Source of the DNA: Pseudarthrobacter enclensis
GTDB lineage: Bacteria; Actinomycetota; Actinomycetes; Actinomycetales; Micrococcaceae
NCBI RefSeq assembly: GCF_030811655.1
Contig: NZ_JAUSRE010000005.1
Span: 174,387-238,386 of the forward strand
Length of the DNA: 64,000 nucleotides
Reading direction: 5' to 3'
Shown: positions 62,178 through 64,000 of the stretch, one piece after another
How the letters are laid out: each line of letters opens with the position of its first letter
Position numbering within the stretch: the first letter of the stretch is position 1
Notes under the pieces: model-generated
The model's database searches: none
What the model was told of the DNA's origin: nothing
What the model saw: only the letters and a program-made list of their open reading frames with translations
Translations under genes and position numbers: made by a program

Positions 62178-62651
62178 ACTTGCATCCGTTCGTTCGCCCT
62201 TCGAAACCGCAAAGGCTTTATTAGTCTCCTGCTGCCACCCTGGCCCCACCGCGAAAAGGAGAACAGGCACCTACCCCACAGGTATCTGTCGAAAAAGCGA
62301 ACCAAATTGCCGACTCACTTACAGGCTAGCCCCATAAGCAGAGTCCCGACAGCTGCAGGGCCTTTCCATTTTGCCTGCAGTCATTCAGCGCGGCCGTCCG
62401 CCGAGCCCGCCAGGTGCCCTTGCTGTCGTCCAGGCGGCCTTCGTTCTCTGGGACAACCTCCAAAGTTCTACTCAGTCAGGGAAGTAAATGCGCCAGGGAA
62501 AAGGAGGGCCTCTCATGCGCGATAGTAGTATCCGGCCACGGTTCAGCCCGAGAGCGCATGCCAATCCTTCGCTGGCCCAATACCGTTACGAAGTGGGCTA
62601 AATCCGGGGTGTACGTCCGAGCCTGGCTAAGTCAGCGGACATCAGGGCAAA
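62178..62651. other. Intergenic region with no strong gene (474 bases)
   Basis: The region follows the LuxR-type regulator start. The only coding hint is a 28-codon frame at 62515-62601 with a perfect AAGGAGG, reported separately. The rest shows no homology-like frame. Confidence 0.5.
62515..62601 (+). CDS. Possible 28-residue peptide with strong ribosome binding site
   Basis: AAGGAGG lies about 8 bases before an ATG at 62515; the frame MRDSSIRPRFSPRAHANPSL runs to a TAA at 62599-62601. Basic and Arg/Ser-rich. Such a strong site before a short frame may be a leader peptide, but chance is likely in a region without other evidence. Confidence 0.25.
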   Translation: MRDSSIRPRFSPRAHANPSLAQYRYEVG

Positions 62652-62927
62652 TCAAGGGACTGCCAGCCCATGCTCACACTGCGCTCCCGCGCAGCGCGGG
62701 CTGCTTCCGGAGAACCTCATTGGCTGCAGTAAGGCCTGAACCAGCGGCAAGATGAGGGGCAACAACCAAAGCCCCGCGACGTGGTTGACGATCAGGGCGC
62801 ATGCCAGACGAACTAAGAATTGTGGTTGCTTCCGCGCCTCGCCGTAATCGGCTCCGGCCCACGCCTGCTCACCTGTGTCACAACTTAGAACGAGTACGTG
62901 ATTTTTGCCGGAAGATTTTGAGGCCAT
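62652..62927 (-). CDS. Possible small membrane protein
   Basis: 91 residues from the ATG at 62927 with AGGAG upstream. A soluble N-terminal half is followed by a hydrophobic stretch (LVRLACALIVNHVAGLWLLP) and another (LILPLVQALLQ), so two helices could cross the membrane. No family is recognised, and the codon pattern is less convincing than in neighbouring genes; it may be noncoding. Confidence 0.3.
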   Translation of the reverse strand: MASKSSGKNHVLVLSCDTGEQAWAGADYGEARKQPQFLVRLACALIVNHVAGLWLLPLILPLVQALLQPMRFSGSSPRCAGAQCEHGLAVP

Positions 62928-63104
62928 CGGCGCTCCTGACCTGGATCCGGACATCCCCGGCCGTCCTCGCCAGGGGCGTCCCCATTGAGGCTTTCATGCC
63001 GGATTTCTTCAGTTCGGAATTACGCAAAACTGCTTCGGTGCTGCTGCTCGCCTTGGCCCTTCTCGTCGGGCTTCGACTTCGAGGCCACGTGGGCCACGGA
63101 ATAA

Positions 63105-63190
63105 CCCGGCCATGCGGCGCAGCGCCTGGACCGCTTCCCGAACGACGCCGCGGCGCTGAAATGCCTCTACCTCGTGACCCGGTCCTCGAA
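63105..63190 (+). pseudogene. Remnant of an IS256-family transposase
   Basis: The frame 63135-63185 reads FPNDAAALKCLYLVTRS, which matches the highly conserved C-terminal segment of IS256-family transposases (FPNxxAALKCLYLVTRSLDP). Just upstream a TAA interrupts the frame, and after TRS the sequence diverges (SKAESTNHK). No terminal inverted repeats or intact catalytic domain were found, so this is a decayed insertion. Confidence 0.75.
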
Positions 63191-63376
63191 GGCAGAATCA
63201 ACTAACCACAAGCAAGGACCACCGTTAATCTGAGGGACCCCGGCTCTGGGTTATTCGCTACGAACTGGTAGATCCTGCCGGCGAAAACGAATCCGTGGCC
63301 AAGGTCGCCGTGCAGCCCGCCAGAACGGCAGGCTGCACGCGCAACTACTCAGGCTGTGTCGGTACACACGCCCTCG
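63186..63376. other. Intergenic sequence between transposase remnant and zinc-ribbon gene
   Basis: No gene is supported. It contains the terminator hairpin at 63309-63339. A fragment of open frame (VIRYELVDPAGENESV) is too short to judge. Confidence 0.4.
63309..63339 (-). terminator. Terminator hairpin downstream of the zinc-ribbon gene
   Basis: CGTGCAGCC pairs with GGCTGCACG, with an inner GCC/GGC pair and an AGAAC loop on the plus strand. It lies 38 bases after the stop of the minus-strand gene at 63377. Confidence 0.65.
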
Positions 63377-63532
63377 TCACGGGGCGAAGGGTTCAACGAT
63401 GGATGCGATGCCATGGTCGACGCAGAACTGTCCAACGCGTAGTGCGTGGTCTACAACGACGGGCTCATCATGGAGGGGCTGCCCGCACTGGGGGCAGCCC
63501 TGCTGTTTCTCGCGGACATCTTCCGTCGACAT
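63377..63532 (-). CDS. Small zinc-ribbon-like protein (51 residues)
   Basis: From an ATG at 63532 with AAGGAG about 9 bases upstream, MSTEDVREKQQGCPQCGQPL, ending HGIASIVEPFAP. The CPQC pair and the later FCVDH supply C-x2-C and C-x2-H ligands for one zinc. A terminator-like hairpin follows. A regulatory or scaffold role is plausible. It is not a known family to me. Confidence 0.6.
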   Translation of the reverse strand: MSTEDVREKQQGCPQCGQPLHDEPVVVDHALRVGQFCVDHGIASIVEPFAP

Positions 63533-63865
63533 CAGCGGCTCTCCTTCTCAGTCAGGTGATGTTGATTTTGCTGGTGAACAAACTCCCGGGCCATTACTCA
63601 GTAGGGACTCAGCTGGAGCGGGCTCCGACGAGTTGTTCCTGGCTTGCGCCGGTTGCCGGATCACCGCGCCGGCTGTGCAGCAAGGGCCGGCAGGATGGGG
63701 CTCCTTCAGCGGCGCACATTTACCTGGCGGACGTTGAAGATGCAAGGACATCGAGTGCGAACACGACCGCCGGCAAATTGAAGTCTCACTCCGGCTTCCT
63801 TGGACGCGGTCCTCTTAGCTGCCTCAACCTGCGTGGCGAATTCGGGAAGGTCCAGCGGCCGGAGA
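63533..63865. other. Gap between malic enzyme end and zinc-ribbon gene (333 bases)
   Basis: Frames are open on both strands but lack ribosome binding sites or recognised motifs. The minus-strand segment containing LPEFATQVEAAKRTASKEAG is suggestive but cannot be placed. Confidence 0.4.
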
Positions 63866-64000
63866 CTACTCCGCTTCCGCGGCTGCGGCGACGGCGGCGG
63901 TGACGGCGGGGGCCACACGCGGGTCCAGTGGGCTGGGGACGATGTAGTCGGCCGACAGGTCCTCGGCGGCAAGGTCCGCAATCGCACGGGCGGCCGCAAG
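63866..64000 (-). CDS. NAD-dependent malic enzyme, 3' end only
   Basis: The last 44 codons are visible before the stop TAG at 63866-63868; the rest lies past base 64000. The sequence ARAIADLAAEDLSADYIVPS then LDPRVAPAVTAAVAAAA is the C-terminal pattern of bacterial NAD(P)-malic enzymes (IxPSPxDPRVAPAVAxAVA). The enzyme decarboxylates malate to pyruvate. Confidence 0.8.
   Translation of the reverse strand, partial: LAAARAIADLAAEDLSADYIVPSPLDPRVAPAVTAAVAAAAEAE

Noticed and set aside
62801..63205. Plus-strand 134-codon frame
   Set aside because: The transposase-like residues are in another frame; this one has no ribosome binding site or motif.

Overview
The window is high-GC DNA from one replicon and looks like a soil actinobacterium of the Micrococcaceae (Arthrobacter / Pseudarthrobacter type). 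Signs of this are strong G/C preference at third codon positions, many GTG and TTG starts behind GGAGG-like sites, DUF1206 and LGFP-repeat proteins, a mini-NfeD/flotillin pair and an actinobacterial-type formate dehydrogenase. No rRNA, CRISPR array or intact mobile element was found.

Layout. 1-5.1 kb: truncated SGNH hydrolase, metallo-beta-lactamase-fold hydrolase, DUF1206 membrane protein and a UvrA-like double ABC ATPase. 5.1-9.8 kb: an SDR, then a likely catabolic operon (crotonase-fold protein, flavin reductase, MHS-type transporter) divergent from an IclR regulator. 10-21 kb: flotillin with a mini-NfeD partner, aldo/keto reductase with an SMP-30 lactonase, a polysaccharide deacetylase-glycosyltransferase fusion with a small membrane partner, a P450, a lytic transglycosylase, an alcohol dehydrogenase and a P-loop kinase.

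21.1-31.0 kb is a self-contained selenocysteine island: selB, selA and tRNA-Sec on the minus strand, selD on the plus strand, and the nrfD-fdhB-fdhA formate dehydrogenase genes on the minus strand. The fdhA reading frame contains an in-frame UGA followed by a SECIS-like hairpin, so the machinery and its client enzyme sit together. A 34-codon reading frame overlaps the fdhA stop and ends one codon before fdhB.

31-57 kb is rich in exported and envelope proteins. It holds three secreted proteins with different N-terminal modules (S8 protease, propeller-like plus PKD, CAP domain), each ending in LGFP repeats. Among them are an MprF-like DUF2156 protein with a membrane esterase, a two-component system, an APC permease behind a structured leader, and a pair of secreted phosphoesterases preceded by a PHO-box-like direct repeat.

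57-64 kb has an orphan histidine kinase, a STAS-like protein, an orphan LuxR-type regulator, a lysine-rich 49-residue protein coupled to an N5-(carboxyethyl)ornithine synthase-like dehydrogenase, and decayed pieces of a Doc-type toxin, possibly an integrase, and an IS256-family transposase. The window ends in the 3' end of a malic enzyme gene.
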